A stretch of DNA of 64,000 bases from Prinia subflava. Taxonomy: Eukaryota; Chordata; Aves; Passeriformes; Cisticolidae. Shown in pieces: positions 26,883 to 38,240 of this stretch; positions within the stretch are counted from its first letter, which is position 1; every line of letters begins with the position of its first letter. Under the pieces are notes generated by a model. That model was given only the letters and a program-made list of their open reading frames with translations. It was not told the DNA's origin and made no database searches. Location of the stretch: the NCBI RefSeq assembly GCF_021018805.1, contig NC_086259.1:17255501-17319500 (forward strand), in the 5' to 3' direction. The position numbers and the translations under genes were made by a program.

Positions 26883-27323
26883 GTGAGCTGGAATTGCCCT
26901 CAGGTGAGCTGGAATTGCCCTCAGGTGAGCTGGAATTGCCCTCAGGTGAGCTGGGATTCCCCTCAGGTGAGCTGGAATTCCCCTCAGGTGAGCTGGAATT
27001 GCCCTCAGGAGGTCTGGAATTGCCCTCAGGTGAGCTGGAATTGCCCTCAGGTGAGCTGGAATTGCCCTTAGGTGAGCTGGAATTCCCCTCAGGTGAGCTG
27101 GGATTGCCCTCAGGTGAGCTGGGATTGCCCTCAGGTGAGCTGGAATTGCCCTCAGGTGAGCTGGAATTCCCCTCAGGTGAGCTGGAATTGCCCTCAGGTG
27201 AGCTGGAATTGCCCTCAGGTGAGCTGGAATTGCCCTCAGGAGATCTGGAATTGCCCTCAGGTGAGCTGGAATTCCCCTCAGGTGAGCTGGAATTGCCCTC
27301 AGGTGAGCTGGAATTGCCCTCAG
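26883..27323. repeat. 21-bp minisatellite, 21 units
   Basis: Twenty-one units of GTGAGCTGGAATTGCCCTCAG-type sequence with no length change. Variants: AATTCCCC in place of AATTGCCC (units at 26967, 27072, 27156, 27261), GGGATT (26946, 27093, 27114), GAGGTCTGG (27009) and GAGATCTGG (27240). Because 21 is a multiple of 3 and the unit lacks stops in several frames, long open frames appear on both strands (up to 264 codons on minus, 185 on plus); these are artefacts of the period. Most unit boundaries read CAG-GTGAG, a splice-donor-like word. Confidence 0.97.
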
Positions 27324-27429
27324 GTGCGCAGTTCCAAAGTTCCATTTCCCAGAGCGTGAGGGCACAGCCGCCCTCACGCCCAGGTGCCATTTTGTGCCAG
27401 GGCTTGGCAGCAGCCTGTGGAGGGTTAAC

Positions 27430-27491
27430 CCCTCCAGGAATGGTTGATTAGCCCTCCAGGAATGGTTAATTAGCCCTCCAGGAATGGTTAT
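27430..27491. repeat. 22-bp direct repeat, three copies
   Basis: CCCTCCAGGAATGGTT is repeated at 27430, 27452 and 27474 with an exact 22-bp spacing. It lies about 100 bp after the 21-bp array but has an unrelated unit. Confidence 0.85.
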
Positions 27492-30339
27492 CATCCCTAA
27501 TAGTTGCTCTTTTAGGGGATAAGTAAGAGCAGATGTGGGTGGATGCCAAAGCAAGAGGGACGGGCTGCAGCAGGAGGAAGAAGCTCTGTGGAACTGGAGG
27601 TAAAAGGTTGGTGAATTTTTTTTTTTTAATAATTTTCTCTTTAATTGTTACTAGAGCATCTTGACTGTTTCTGGAGGGTAAAGGGTTGTGATATATGGCT
27701 TCTTTTGGTTGGGAGAACCCCCTGGGGAGGCAGACCTGTACCAGGTTGTGGTGGCTGGCCCCTCAGGATGGGCAGGGGTGCCATGGCTGCAGGGATGGCC
27801 GTGCTCCTGCAGCACCTCTGGGAACACCTCAGACTCCTCGTTCCCCTCCATGCCCCCGTGCAGAAAATAACCACTCATGTTGGCTCAAATCTCATGTTGC
27901 ATTATCCTGCAGTGAATCATCTACCCCATGACTTGACTTCTATTTTTTTTTTTTTTTTTTATAAATGAGTCCCTTTCCTGTAAGACAGGATGCAGATATG
28001 CCTTTGTTTCTTTCAGCCACCACCTACTTCTGGTTGGTCTGGTAACTCACTCAGCTCTTTGGTCCCTCTTGGTGGGGTGTCCCCATCCAAAGGCTGTGCA
28101 CACTGTGGAAAGGCTGGTGCTGTGTTCTGTGGGATATGCCCTATAAACCCCACCCAGCCTGCCTTATAAATTCCTAGGTGCTCCTCTTGAGGCTGGAAAT
28201 TATACTTGGTGGCTCCCCGAAAGAGAAATGGGAGGTGGTCAGTTATGTATTTCTAGTCATAAAGAGCTCTAAGGTTTTTCTTTTTTACCCTGCTAAGCTG
28301 GATTTCTACCTTAAAAAAAAAAAAAAAGGATTAAAAAGAAAGCAACCTACTTACATTTTTTTTCCTTTTTATGTCTAAGTAGCGAACCTTTTGTGGTTAA
28401 GTAGAGTATTATTATTGCTACTGAAAATTCCTGCTGGGTTTTGTTTGCATTCTATTCCAACTCGAGAATTAATTTAAATTCACGTGTAATGGAGGTACTG
28501 GAACAGAGTTATTGGTGCAAATGAGGGTTTAGACTTGCAAGGACAGTGTTTTCCCTCAGTTTTGGTCCAGTGGGTATGTAAAGGAAGATGTAAGCTCTGA
28601 GCAGTAGACTAGTAGTGGTTGCATCAAACAACATTATTCACAGCTGGAAGCTCTGCTGATGCTGGGGAGCTCAAAGTGGTTGGCAGCTCCTTTATCCCTT
28701 CGTGTCTGCCTGCCTCCTTTCCCTCCCCACGTTTCTTCTCATCTCCACCTGCACAGCAGCCGCCCGTGGTGGGGCAGAGCAGAAAGTGATGGCAGCTGGT
28801 TCTGCTGGATGAGCGAGTGAGTCAAAAACATCACTCATGAGGGCTGAGGAGGCTTTTGAACCTTGTAAAAATGGGGGAAGGGTACTGCTAAGTAACCCTG
28901 GTGACTGCCAGGAGACAGCTCAAAAAAGGACTGGAGTGTTGTGGTACTGGGGAGTGGCAAGAGAGGTGGAGTTGGAAATGCACTCAGGGGAATTCATTCC
29001 TTATCTTTGGTCCATCTGCCTCTGTTGCTTGCTGGGCTGCAACACAACCAATGCAGAGAAAGCAGGTCCTTGAGACATCAGGTCCCCTCTTTCAAAGAGG
29101 AAAACTTTTTCTAATTGAAGGACATGCACCTTCAAAACTCTGTCCTAGATTCTAGTCTGTTGAATTAAAAGCCAATTCTGCCATTACCCAAGCAGTTAAT
29201 AAAATCTATTGCTTTATGATGCATTTTTTCTGCAGGCTAGAATGGATCTGTCTTCAACATGATTTGTGAGATTGAGGGGAAAACACAAAATATATCTACT
29301 GCACTGAAAAATTTCACTGTGTTCTCCTTCTAAGGCTTGGAAGTAACCAAAACTGCAGAGGTCATTTTTTTAAATTATTGAAAATAAATTTACCTTATTA
29401 ACATTTTAATAAAGACAATCTCTTTGCAGTGGTGCTCAGAGTTGCTCTAATTTCTCTCTGTGCAATTCCATTCTCTAAAAGGGAAAATACCATTGAGATC
29501 TGTAAAGCATGATGTTAGACTGAAACTAAACACAGAAATACACCAAAGCAAAATGCTTTCTAAAGGTGCTGTGTTTGTAGAGGTGCTTGCCCAATATGTG
29601 TGATGCAAAATGGGGATGCTTTGTGAAGAAATCATCCTTGTAAAGCCATTGGTTCTGGTCATCAGACTCTATCCAATGCTTTAGTGATGATGCTGCTGAT
29701 CTATTTGGGAAGTTGGCTGGCTCTCAAGGCAGAGTCTCTTCTCAAAGGCTGTTTCACAGTGAAAATATGCTCAGTGCAGCCGAGTGCATGAATGAAAAAG
29801 CCTCTGGTACCTTCTAGTCTGGCAAAATGCAGCACAAAACTCAACTTACTCTGTCTTTTCTGCTGTCCCAGGTAAGAAATGTGTGTTTTTTCCTTGCTTT
29901 CTTTCATCTTTCTGCTTTTGTGCGTTTGGATTTGAAAGTATTTGTAATTCAGCTCTGATTTCTGAGTAATTATACATTGCTTGAATTACTGTTTAAAGAT
30001 GCAGGATCTCTGCTCTGAGCCAGTTGCTAGGAATGTAGGATCTCATAGCTCCCTGATTTACAATTACAACCAATTTGCCGTGTGATATATAGCATTTTTT
30101 TGTTTCCCTTCAGGAAGGGTGGTGGGGGGAATCTTTCAAGTGTCTCGGCTGCAGCTGCAGCGGCAGTATTTTCTGTCATATCAAATGCTGCAACTTTGAT
30201 TTGCCTCTTTCCTCTGAGGCTTGTGCTGGGTAGTAGGTTTATAGGCTGTTACAGGCAGCTCACGTTATTTATTGCTTTCTCTTTTTTTCTAAATAAAGGA
30301 ATTGAAGGGGGGAATATGGAGGAAAAATAAAATCAGACC
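27492..30339. other. Unique non-coding DNA with homopolymer tracts
   Basis: T-runs at about 27617-27629 and 27943-27960, and an A-run at 28313-28327. Several chance frames overlap on both strands at 27641-27968. Two TATAAA-like words lie near 28142 and 28164 without other promoter marks. No gene recognised. Confidence 0.5.
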
Positions 30340-31400
30340 TTGCAAAAGGCTCCGTTCCCCGTACTCTCCCGATAGATGTGTAATACTCCGCTAGCGACTT
30401 GCTGTGTAGCCTTTCTCTTATTAAATGTAATAGATCCCCCTCTGCCAGAAAGCAGAGGCAAAAACAGCCAGCCTTAAAAACACGGAGCTGCCGAAGCCCC
30501 GCTGCTGCTGCCTGTCAAAGCACAGGGACTCGCTGGGCTTTCACTCCTCAGCACCTCCCGGTCGCTCTCTTCCCTCGCTGCTATTACAGGGCTCACTTTT
30601 GGGCAGCTCAGAGCAGGTTTGGGAATGCTTTGTTGTTGTCCAGCTCAAGTGCATTCTCCCTCCTTTTGTCTTAGGAGCTCTGTAAACTCGCATTTAGTGA
30701 CAGTGGGCTGAGATCCTCTGCACTGAGGGGGATGAAAGTTAATTCCTTTTTGACTTGCGATCGAGTGGTTTTGTTAACCCTTAGAGGGCTGGTGGGGTTT
30801 AGTGTCAAACTCAGCTCAGGACACTGAGCTCGACCCCCGTGTTGGGGTAACTGCGATCTCCAGCAGGCGTTTGGTCTGCTAATCCCGAACAGGGCACCGA
30901 GGAGAAAAACGGAGAGGGATCACCCTCGGGAGAGCTCTACTGCTGAGAGCAGCTCCACAGCGTGTGAGGAGGAGGCAGCAGGGCGATCCACATGCTGTGG
31001 AGCAAGGTTAGGACGTTCAGGTCCTGGTTTCACCCGATCAGGAGTCAGTGCAGGGACGTGGGTGGCTGGAGCTGCGGGACAGCGGGAGCCTCGGTGGCTG
31101 GGGATTGGCAGTGAGCAAGCACAAAGGCATCTGGGTGGGTCCGGGATGACAATCCTGCTCCGGGCAGTGGAACAAATGAAAGTGGCTGCCTTGGGTTTGG
31201 TGCCGAGCAGCGTGAGCTGGTGGCACATGGAGCGTTCCTGGCAGGGCCACCCTGCCAGCCGGGCTGGGGCTCCCTGACAGTGTCCGGGGGCAGCCTGTGG
31301 CTCTGCCGGGACTGGCTCAGGGAGGGCTGAGCACTGTCCCGAGGGCTGGGGAAACCCAGAGGGCTCCTGGGGACGGGAAGCTGTCACAAGTGGGCTGGGA
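30340..31400 (+). promoter_or_regulatory. CpG-enriched segment, possible promoter
   Basis: CpG dinucleotides are clearly denser here than in the flanking tens of kilobases. By a rough hand count there are nearly 30 in 30340-30960, with GC near one half, and the enrichment continues more weakly to about 31400. The sequence is not repetitive. No TATA box or exon could be assigned. Downstream (31.6-59 kb) the plus strand looks T- and G-rich, which would fit transcription to the right. Promoter function is inferred; it could instead be an orphan CpG patch or a GC-rich enhancer. Confidence 0.3.
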
Positions 31401-31582
31401 TCCAGCCTGGGCTGGCAGTGGTGGCAGTGGGAGGCAATGCTCAGGGAGCAGAGGGGCTGGGGGAGAGGGCACAGGCAGTGGAAAGGCAACCTGTGGATGT
31501 ACTATGTACTGAACTGGTGCTCTCTCATCTTGGATTTGAGATCTCCCATCTGCTTTGCTTGGCTTTGTCTCTGTTTTCAGTC

Positions 31583-31590
31583 TTTTTTTT

Positions 31591-31622
<32 letters not shown>

Positions 31623-31626
31623 TTTT
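31583..31626. repeat. 44-bp poly(T) tract
   Basis: Twenty T, one C, then twenty-three T, followed by CTTTT. It could be the A-tail of a minus-strand retrocopy lying to its right, but I recognise no such copy there. Confidence 0.9.
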
Positions 31627-31629
31627 CTT

Positions 31630-34600
31630 TTGGTACAGCTTCCCTAACACCACTGAATTAATCATCCTGAGTCTGGATTTTCTTTAGTGGTCATTTGTAG
31701 GAAAGCAGTATGTATGAGATACAAGAGGACGGACTTCTAGGGCCTATTAAGCATAGCTGGCATTTTTTTAACATTAATGACTACTTAATATCTGACAAGG
31801 TGCAGACACCTGATTCTGAAAACGCCTGTGCACTTTATTGATAACTTTGTGATACTTCAGAGTTTCTTCCCAGGCTGGGCTGAGTTCTGCTGTACTGCAG
31901 GGCTGAGCTTGTTCTGCTTTAGTCTTGCTTGCAGCTTCAGTGCTCAAATTGCACTCCAGCTTTTTATCAGCATGTACAGCTCTATCTTGCCATGTCTCTC
32001 TCCACCTTGTGAGCTAATGCATCTCCAAGTTTACTTTCTAGAGCATGTCTAAGAGTTAATGAATTGGGGAATGAATCAGACTGTAATATGGAAGCGTCTG
32101 TAATTCTGCTTTCTGGTCTAGACTTATTGGCAGGTTAAAGTATGAATTGGAGTGGGTGCCATGCTGGGGAAAGAAATGGGATTTACTGCAACGCTGTTTG
32201 GCTTTTCTCTTTGACACCCCACATGCACAGCTTTCATGTGACAGGAAAAATAAACAGAAGAATGTGAGAAACAACAAATTAAACAAATGCAGCCATCTGC
32301 TTGTGTAGTGGTTGTAACACATTTGGGGATCTTCTGCAAGTTTTCTTTTTTTCTCTCTTAGGAGTAGTAAGGATGTCTCATATAATGCAATGCTAGTGGA
32401 AGCAGAAAGGACCAAGTTTGATAGAATTCTTTCTAAGCAGGAGAAATCTAGTAATCTTTCTGTGGAAGCAGAAGATAGTGATAACTTAGTTTCAAAGTAA
32501 TGATAGCAAAGTTTACAGTGTTGAGAAAAAAGTTTGAAGAAATTCTTTTATGTCACTAGGAGCATGAACTGTAAAAGGTTTATTTTGAATGGAAAGACCA
32601 TTTCTAAAATTAGTAACTTGGGTTTTATGTTTTCTTGGTCTGCCTCTAATTCAACTGCATTTTTAAAGTACAAAAAATTTGCCTTTTGAGACATTAAAAG
32701 GATGAAGATATAGAATCACTTTTTCATATCAAAGCAGTCCATTAAGTATGTGTGCAAAAACTGTGGTAAACAGGTGGGACATAAATTAGTTTATTCCATT
32801 TGCAGAGATTTAGTCTGCTCTACTACCAACTGTTCTGTTTTCACCAAGAGGAAAGCTGAGCATTCGCTGGAATAACTGAGAAAGATGTTTCGAGTAATTC
32901 TTTAATTCAGACTCACATTTTAAACTCCAAAGCATAACTATAATATACAGCTTTATTGATCTGAAGCTGACAATAAAAACTAAATGTACTCTGTAGCTTA
33001 TGCAGTTCACTATACAGGATACAGTAAGCAGTAAATATATACTCTGATCTGAGAGATTTAAAAATCTGTGTGTTACATTTTCCCCAAAGGATACTTTCTA
33101 AAACCTATATACAAAATATTTGTTTTAAGACAAAAGTTGTTCACAGGATTCCTTTTCTATCTTATGTGTTTCACTCAGAGAGAGGACTCAACATTTGTAA
33201 GTAAGGCTTAGAAGTTGAGGAAAAAACCCATATTTTTGATAGTTTTAACAATTACTGTCACGTTTCACTGGATTGCAGAAAAGTAAATTGGAAAAATATG
33301 TAGCTTTTACAAGCTTGTCTTTAGAGTGAATAGAGAAAATTAGTCCTCAAACTCTTTCCCCTAATGCAGAGCCCCCACTGCTGCATTCTTAAGCTTTTAT
33401 TTGTTCAGATTTCTCCAGAAGAGGGCTCCATGCACAGCTTGAAAGACAGCACCCAGGTATTGAAAGCACAAGAAATTTAACAGCTTCAGGAAAAAAGACA
33501 AGTCTTGCTCACACAAGTGTGTTGATATAGCAGTGCAGATTATGCTCAAATTCTGAACAAGTAGCTCCCTGTTCTATCATGTTGCTTTAGGTCTTATTAT
33601 TTGAGAGTTCTAGAGAAGTCCTGTGGTTCTGTGCTATATCAGAGTTGTAAAAATGCTTTAAAAATGTTAGAGAAACTCAATTGTCAATTACTCTGTATAA
33701 TTATTTCTGCTGGTGAGCGCTTTGTGAGTAGGCTGACACTTGTTCCCCACAGTTTCAGGCCATCACTTTTGGCCATGCAGTCAAAAAACATCTTCCAGTT
33801 GCATATCTCATTCACAAGATGGTATCTCCCAAAACACAGAGCCATTCTGGCAATTGTGCCGTCCTATCTCTCAAATATTACCTTGGAGGGAAGGTTGGCA
33901 CTGGTGAATTAGGATGGCTTTTGGCTACACCTCCAGCCTCTAAAAATATCCTTACACAGGACCTGACCACAGTCCTTACTGCTGAGCAAGGGGGGTTTGT
34001 TATCCTAGACAAGTGAAAACATGGAAATGCTTCTGCAGCTATGACACTTAAACCCCACTTTGTGTACCCACTGAGACTCAATCCTTCACTCTAAGACCTG
34101 GCTTAGGACCTGCTTTCTGTTTCTGAGGATCAAAACTTCAAAAAGGTTTTCTTAGCACAGGTAATATTTGTGCTGTGATCCACTGGGAGTTATTGACTTG
34201 GCTTGTAGTGACTTGGCAGCTAAGAAATTAATATTCCTAAAAGCTGTCTCAATAGGTCAGCGCAGCAGGGACTATGAGAACCACGTAGATGGCAACAGTG
34301 GTGCCCCTTCAAGGAGTTGTGAAGTTCTGCCTTCCTTTTCTTCCTGTTTCCTGCAAGATAAGCAGGCTCTTCCCCTTCTATTAATATGTAAAAGCAATCC
34401 AGATAACAGAGCTCTCAGTGTTCCACTCTTCCTGCATCACTGCTGGAGTTGCATCTCTAATCTTCAGCTGCTGGGTTGCACCAGCGAGCTGCGTGTCAGG
34501 ATTTTGGCCTCAGGTTTAGAGTTCCTATGACAACATAAACCTTTCTGGAGGACGGGGCTTCATTTAGGACTGTGAGTACAAAGGTCAGGTTAGCAGGTTT

Positions 34601-34744
34601 TTTAATGGACAGTTACAGGTGCAAAATTCACTGTTTTGATGTGTATCACTGGTATTCCAGCCAGCAGGGAGAGCTGTGTCTTGGGGGCATCAGGCTTAGC
34701 TTTGCCAGCTGGTAAAGGCAGGGAAAGTCCTGCTCTGCTCTCCA
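31630..34744. other. Unique non-coding DNA
   Basis: No recognised gene or repeat. Chance frames such as plus 33601-33912 and plus 34168-34530 show no family features. Confidence 0.5.
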
Positions 34745-35250
34745 CTGGGGCGGCCTCACCTTGAGTGCTGAGGACATTTTGGGTCACCACAATATAACAA
34801 AGATATTGAACTGTTAGAGTGTCCAAAGCAGGGCAATGAAGATGGTGAGGGGCCTTGAGGGGAAGCTGTGTAAGGAGTGTCTGAGTGTCCTTGGCTTGTT
34901 CAGACTGGAGGAGACTGAGGGGAGACCTCAGGCCACACAACTTCCTTGTGAGGAGAAGAGGAGGAGCAGACCCTGATCTCTGCTCTGTGTGACCAGGGAC
35001 CCCAGGGAATGGCCTGAAGTTGTGTCACGGAAGGTTAAGGTTTGATAGTAGGAACAGTTTTTCACTCAGTGGGTGAAATAGGCTCCCCAGGGCAGTGGTT
35101 GCACCACTGAGCCTGAGAGAGCTCAAGAAGAGTTTGTACAGTGCTCTGGGGCACATGGAGTGACTCTGGAGGATGGTCCTGGGCAGGACCAGGAGTTGGA
35201 CTCAATGATCCTTGTGAGCCCCTTCCAATTCCACATATTCTGTGATTGTA
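34745..35250 (+). mobile_element. CR1 LINE 3' portion, about 500 bp
   Basis: This is the longest CR1 piece in the window, in plus orientation. It carries the usual 3' landmarks in order: a GGCCTCACCTTGAGT-like start, GTCCAAAGCAGGGCAATGAA, GACTGGAGGAGACTGAGGGG AGACCTC, AGGAACAGTTTTTCACT, GGCTCCCCAGGGCAGTGGTT, and the terminal TTGGACTCAATGATCCTTG to ATTCTGTGATTGTA. In avian CR1 this span covers the end of ORF2 (reverse transcriptase) and the 3' UTR. Here it is mutated and not an open frame, so it is an inactive, 5'-truncated copy. Confidence 0.93.
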
Positions 35251-38111
35251 ACTAGAGGTTCATCTGTGCAGGCAAAAAGACAAATCTACAATGTCCACTG
35301 GGGAGGAGAAACAGAATGAGAGGCATTTATCATCCTTAGGAGACTAAGTGGGCTATTGCATTTCCCAGTTAACTCTGGATGATATTAGTGGGTTCTTGAT
35401 CATGGCCATATGGTTGCACTGTGCCCTGCCCTAATCACCAGATGGATGGGACCAGCCCAGATGGGAGGCTGTGTTTTTCTGTCACTTCACGTGTCCTGCA
35501 GCTGACACAATGTTAGTGTACACAAATCAGGAGGATATTAAATGCCAAAGAGGAGAGAAAAATAAGACTTGCTTTATTAGCCACTGTTTCACTATTTGGA
35601 GGTCTTGAAAATTTGCCCACTACTGCTTTTTAATTTTTTTTTTTGTGTGTGATGTGGACTGTATTCTCTGTCAAATGGAAGAACCTAATTCTTTGAAAGC
35701 CATACTGTTTCAAATGAAGGGAACTCATTCTGCTCCTATCTTATCCAATATTCTGCTGTTTTGCACCATTAATTTTCTTGGCTAGAGGAAAAAGAGAAGG
35801 ATTTTAAGATTTGGTTCAATGGAGTTGGTTAAAACAGTTCTATGAACAGACTAAAATAAAATATGATGTATTAAAAGTGGGGTGAATCTTTTCAGCACAC
35901 AGTAGTTTTCAGTATCTCTAACCACTTGGAAAAGCTGATTAAGGTGTTTAAATAACTTCTGATATCTATGGATGTCCATGTATGGATGTCTAATTTGATA
36001 TCTTTATGGCCCTTGTTCTTAGGGAACTGAACATCCACCTTCAAGCTTTTGAAATGTCTCAAAATTGGACACCCATACACAGCTCCCTGAACGTAATAAG
36101 ATTTTATTACCTAGGATTGCTTAGGCTCCATTTGATAAAGATTCTAGTCCTAGAACTATCATTTAAATAAATAAAAAAACCCTAGAAAACTTCTCATAAT
36201 AGCTATCTATTTCAGTCTAAATTATTTCATTCTCACTGTGAACAACTAATGCTTAATTCCTTATCAGTAATGGCAACGTATATATTTCTAAAAGCTAATA
36301 TTTAATTCCCAAGGACTTTGAACACATACATGGAATATGTAATGTTGAGAAAATAATGAAGAGCAAATAATTCTTGTGTGTGTGAAGGCTGCGTTAACAG
36401 CACAGACAGCAAGTGGGTTTCTAAAAGTTTGCAATGTTTTAGGATTTTGAGTAATCATGGCAGATGGACCTTGTGGAACTCGTGTGTAGCAAGGACTCAA
36501 AATGCTGCAGACCTCAGGTTCTAGGCCATGAAGATGTCACAGCACTGTTAACGTGGCTCCATGCAAAGAAATATTTATCCGTACAACTGGGATTTAGGAT
36601 AGGAGATGCCCACTTGCAAATGTGTGTACCAGGAGGCTCAGGTTACCTCAGCTGCTACTATTTGTGTGCTGGAGGCTGCTGTTTGTTACCCCTTTCCCTG
36701 GCTGGGTGACAGAGCTCCTCTCCTGCTCCACGGCCAGGGTGACAAACTCGGCTGCACACGCAGCTGAGGGAGTCCTGATGCTCTGCATTGATGGCTGGCT
36801 GCCACACGGGCAGGAGCACAGCTGTGGCACACGGAGAAAGAGCATGGATAACTGCTTATATTGCTTCAAATCATCAATCCATAAAAGTGTTGACACACTG
36901 AGTTTTCTTCAAACTGCTATGGAGCAAAAAACCCCCAACATGTTACAAAGCGCTTATCATGCTGATAATTGGCTCATCTACTTTATAGACACTCAATCTC
37001 TTTCTTTTCATCTTCTTGGCATAACTTGGAATTGGGCTTCTGTGCAAGTTGTCAATAAAGAGTCCTGGAGTCAAATGCAGGGGATTTTAAACCCGTAAGT
37101 GTAAAAGAAAAGCTGGCAGCTGTCCATGAGGTCATGTAGAAAGGGAGATATCTCAGCTGCCTGAAATAGGAGTATGATCCACAGCCTGTAGAGACAGCCT
37201 GTAAGGATAGAGGCAGGGGGATATAATGTAAAGTTTCCCCTTAGCCCATTACAGTGTTCTTGTGTCTAATTGCATTTTCAGCAGCTGGTAACTGCTTGGG
37301 AGCAGACAAACCCCAGAAATGGTGACCCCGGGATCTTGCATTTTCCCACAGACAAACTTTCTTGCTTTGAGTTCCTCTGCTGCCAAATAAGGTGTATTTA
37401 TACACTTCTCTGGAGACAGCCCTGTGCTGTCCCTGAGGAACTAGGTTTTATCAGACAACAAACAGCTATAACAAAATGTGAGAGCTGAACATAGCTCTGC
37501 TCTGGAGTTGACAAAGCAGGAAATCCACAGCATCTGGTACTTTGCTCCCTGAGTGAAAGGAGATGGAATTAGGCATTAGAATTGGACGGGCATTTCCTTC
37601 CCCATTAAATCCATTGTTTCAGAGCTCTGTCAGAGGAAGCTGAGCAACTCCAACTGTGCTCTGCAGTGAGAATGGATATCTCAGCTGTGGGTTTGAGTTG
37701 ATCTGTACAATAAAACAACCAGCCAAATTAAAAGGTGTTCAGCTTGACCTTCTGCCAGGATAACTGGTCTTGCAAGTGCCAAGAAGACCTGAGTATAATC
37801 CAGGTGAAAGGCAAAATGAAATACCTGTGGGTAAAGATAAATGAGGATGATATTAAAATAGAACAATACATAAAAATCCGTTTTGATTTCTGGGCTTGCT
37901 ACCTGAAGGTTGTATTTTGTGCCAGGCAAAGTGAATTTATTGTTTTCTAAAATGTTTGTTTTCATAATTCATGATCTGATTGAGCTAACTGGACTCCGAG
38001 CTCCATGAATCTTAATTAATGGATATTGATATTCATGTCAATTTACTGATACACAGCTCTGACCTGAACACTAGTCAGGTGCATATTTGATCATCTTTTC
38101 TTAATAATGAA
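35251..38111. other. Unique non-coding DNA
   Basis: No recognised features. The 158-codon plus frame at 36622-37098 has no recognisable domain and overlaps a minus frame. A T-run lies near 35635-35644. Confidence 0.5.
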
Positions 38112-38240
38112 TAATAAAATGGTTTGAGTTGGAAGGAACCTTAAAGATCTTCTCATTCCAACCCTTCTGCCATGAGCAGGGACACCTTCCACCAGACCAG
38201 GTTGGTCCAAGCCCTGTCCAGACTGGCCTAAACACTCTCA
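38112..38240 (-). mobile_element. CR1 LINE 3'-end fragment
   Basis: The sequence AATGGTTTGAGTTGGAAGGA followed by ACCTTAAAGATCTTCTCATT and 'CATGAGCAGGGACACCTTCC ACCAGACCAGGTTGG' is the reverse complement of the CR1 3' end. The left end is the element's 3' end, and the piece stops after about 130 bp. Confidence 0.9.

Noticed and set aside
26710..27554. Long open frames of 226 and 264 codons (minus) and 185 codons (plus) as genes
   Set aside because: They exist because a stop-free 21-bp unit is repeated 21 times. Several frames are open at once, and the flanks have no recognisable domain.
28201..28220. TTGGTGGCTCCCCGAAAG as a second retroviral primer-binding site, with TATAAA-like words upstream
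   Set aside because: No LTR ending in CA precedes it, there is no polyA signal in the right place and no gag or pol follows. Probably chance.
34602..34940. 112-codon minus-strand frame
   Set aside because: It largely overlaps the plus-strand CR1 remnant and reads its reverse complement, so it is not a gene.
36622..37098. 158-codon plus-strand frame as an exon or gene
   Set aside because: No family motif, overlaps an opposite frame, and no convincing splice sites at its ends.
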